From Flavobacteriales bacterium (GTDB lineage: Bacteria; Bacteroidota; Bacteroidia; Flavobacteriales; Flavobacteriaceae), in NCBI GenBank assembly GCA_027003085.1, contig JALWYR010000066.1:1-23422 (forward strand): 23,422 bases of DNA, given 5' to 3'. The notes under the pieces are model-generated. The model did no database searches and was not told the origin of the DNA. It saw nothing but the letters and a program-made list of their open reading frames with translations. Both the position numbers and the translations under genes were made by a program. This document shows, in pieces, positions 22,002 through 23,422 of the stretch; the stretch's first letter is position 1; each line of letters opens with the position of its first letter.

Positions 22002-22580
22002 TTATTCTTCGCCTTGGTTCCCGTCTTCGGGTTCTTCCTTGGGGTCTTCTTTGGCCTCGGGGGTTTGTTCCGCTTCGGCTTTTTCTTGGCCTTCTTCGCT
22101 AACCGTGCCGGCTTGTTCATCTTGTTTGGTAGCTACTTCGACTTGTGAAGCCTCGCCACCCGTTTTTTTCTTACGGCGGCGGCGACGCGTTTTCTTAGCC
22201 GGCTTTTCGGTATTGTAGGTAGTGTTGTAGTCCACAAATTCTATCAAAGCCATTTCGGCATTGTCGCCCAACCGGTTACCCAATTTGATTATGCGCAAAT
22301 AACCGCCCGGCCGGTCGGCCACTTTTTGCGAAATATTACGGAACAATTCGGTTACGGCATATTTGTTACCCAAAGCGCGAAAAACCATACGCCGGTTGTG
22401 CATGGTATCCTCTTTGGATCGGGTTACCAGGGGTTCCAGAAACATACGCAAGGCCTTGGCTTTGGCCACAGTGGTATGAATACGCTTGTGCATAATCAGG
22501 GAAGCGGCCATATTGCGTAACATCGCCTTGCGATGTCCGGCCTTCCGTCCCAAGTGATTGAATTTCTTATTGTGTCTCAT
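22002..22580 (-). CDS. rplQ: Large ribosomal subunit protein bL17 with extended charged tail
   Basis: A 192-residue L17. The core (about 1-120) is typical: MRHNKKFNHLGRKAGHRKAML, then RIHTTVAKAKALRMFLEPLVT and YLRIIKLGNRLGDNAEMALIEFV. Residues 121-192 form an unusual tail: first strongly basic (KKTRRRRRKKKTGG), then acidic and rich in Glu/Gln/Pro (KEDPKEEPEDGNQGEE). Such extensions are common in Bacteroidota L17 and are probably disordered. It starts 12 bp after rpoA, in the usual order, and would be expressed with it. Confidence 0.95.
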   Translation of the reverse strand: MRHNKKFNHLGRKAGHRKAMLRNMAASLIMHKRIHTTVAKAKALRMFLEPLVTRSKEDTMHNRRMVFRALGNKYAVTELFRNISQKVADRPGGYLRIIKLGNRLGDNAEMALIEFVDYNTTYNTEKPAKKTRRRRRKKKTGGEASQVEVATKQDEQAGTVSEEGQEKAEAEQTPEAKEDPKEEPEDGNQGEE

Positions 22581-22592
22581 GATGCTCGCTTC

Positions 22593-23422
22593 TTATTTCT
22601 TGTATTTCGATAAATCCATTCCAAAAGTCAAACCGCGTTCTTCGATCACCTTTTCCAGGTCTTTGAGGGATTTCTGACCGAAATTGCGCAGCTTCAACAA
22701 ATCGCTTTTGTTGTATTGCACCAAATCGCCCAGAGTTTTGATGTCGGCGGCTGCCAAGCAATTTACGGTGCGAATGCCCAATTTAAGGTCTTCGATTTTG
22801 GTGTTGAACAATTTGCGCATATGCACATAATTTTCATCACCCTCATCGTTGAAATCTACGGGTTGCGATTCGTCCACACTGATTTTTTCATCGGAAAACA
22901 ACACGAAGTGTTGGATTAAAATCTTGGCCGATTCGGTCAGCGCGGCACGCGGCGAGATGGAACCATCGGTTTCCACTTCGATGATCAATCGTTCGTAATC
23001 GGTTTTTTGACCCACACGGTAATTTTCCACCGAATATTTTACGTGCTTGATGGGCGTATGAATCGAATCCATAAAAATGGTGCCCAACGGGACATCTTTG
23101 CGTTTATTTTCTTCAACGGTAACATAACCGCGTCCTTTTTCGATGGTCAAGTGCATATCCACCTTGACTTTGCCGTCGGTGCTAAATAAATGCAAATCGG
23201 GATTGAGTATTTCAAAATGCTGGATGGCATCCTGCAAATCGCCGGCCTTGAATTCCTCTTTGCCTTCCAGTTTGATGCGCACATTTTCCTGGTCTACACC
23301 TTCGCTTTTTTGTTTGAAACGAATTTGTTTCAAATTCAAAAGAATTTGCGTAACGTCTTCGATAACACCCGGGATGGTGCTAAACTCATGATCAACCCCC
23401 ATAATACGCACCGAAGTAATGG
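22593..23422 (-). CDS. rpoA: DNA-directed RNA polymerase subunit alpha, 5' end outside the window
   Basis: The C-terminal part (276 residues) of the alpha subunit, normally about 330 residues. The frame continues off the right edge: GTG at 23409-23411 is an internal Val codon (SVRIMGVDHEFSTIPGV). The N-terminal assembly domain includes VDHEFSTIPGVIEDVTQILLNL and GYVTVEENKRKDVPLGTIFMDS; the C-terminal domain, which contacts promoter DNA and activators, is complete with EDLKLGIRTVNCLAAADIKTL and LLKLRNFGQKSLKDLEKVIEE. It is followed by rplQ. The missing part is the first 50 or so residues. Confidence 0.95.
   Translation of the reverse strand, partial: ITSVRIMGVDHEFSTIPGVIEDVTQILLNLKQIRFKQKSEGVDQENVRIKLEGKEEFKAGDLQDAIQHFEILNPDLHLFSTDGKVKVDMHLTIEKGRGYVTVEENKRKDVPLGTIFMDSIHTPIKHVKYSVENYRVGQKTDYERLIIEVETDGSISPRAALTESAKILIQHFVLFSDEKISVDESQPVDFNDEGDENYVHMRKLFNTKIEDLKLGIRTVNCLAAADIKTLGDLVQYNKSDLLKLRNFGQKSLKDLEKVIEERGLTFGMDLSKYKK

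Overview
The window looks like a stretch of a Bacteroidota chromosome. The reasons are a folK-deoxynucleoside kinase fusion gene, a dnaA/LMW-phosphatase/RsmI-like cluster, a ribosomal protein L17 with a long charged tail, an rpoA-rplQ-eno order, several -7 promoter boxes of the Bacteroidota type (TAnnTTTG) and little sign of Shine-Dalgarno sites. About 20 genes are well supported; most are housekeeping. No rRNA, tRNA, CRISPR array, transposase or phage gene was seen.

Layout. 1-962: gene-free and repeat-rich. 963-3568 (-): dnaA, low-molecular-weight phosphatase, RsmI-like methyltransferase, packed as one operon. 3743-4144 (+): YbgC-type thioesterase, facing a - strand operon at 4203-6345 (diacylglycerol/undecaprenol kinase, CPA antiporter, SixA-type phosphatase). 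6346-7580: 1.2 kb of GC-rich repeats. 7581-8030 (-): a DUF1931 protein, a bacterial histone-fold protein. 8173-10777 (+): folK-dNK, tsaB and tatD with overlapping stops and starts, then a secreted DUF4139 protein to 12416. 12822-14573 (-): aspS. 14687-16397 (+): two tandem paralogous lipoproteins with a shared cysteine pattern. 16838-18215 (-): two tandem paralogous outer-membrane barrel proteins. 18274-19000 (-): a beta/gamma-crystallin-like lipoprotein whose start codon is separated from its body by a GT dinucleotide tract. 19514-22580 and on to the right edge (-): small membrane protein, DUF937 protein, enolase, L17 and a 5'-truncated rpoA.

The most interesting material lies between and around genes. 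(1) A structured repeat occurs three times (357-956, 7306-7527, 12555-12794). Conserved AGCGGTTA and TTTGAGCGGA blocks flank a stem whose two arms change together between copies, and the ends of the element are complementary. Every copy sits in the same orientation, tail-on to the 3' end of a - strand gene. This looks like a structured RNA or a small non-autonomous mobile element. (2) The crystallin-like lipoprotein has a good promoter (19222-19251), a leader of about 215 nt with mutually exclusive pairings, and a (GT)7 tract at 18976-18989 that puts the natural ATG out of frame, as expected for a phase-variable gene. (3) The two barrel genes carry an 89-bp patch that is 98% identical inside otherwise diverged DNA, a sign of gene conversion. 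(4) A second family of tandem GC-rich hairpins fills 6424-6790 and 16450-16760.
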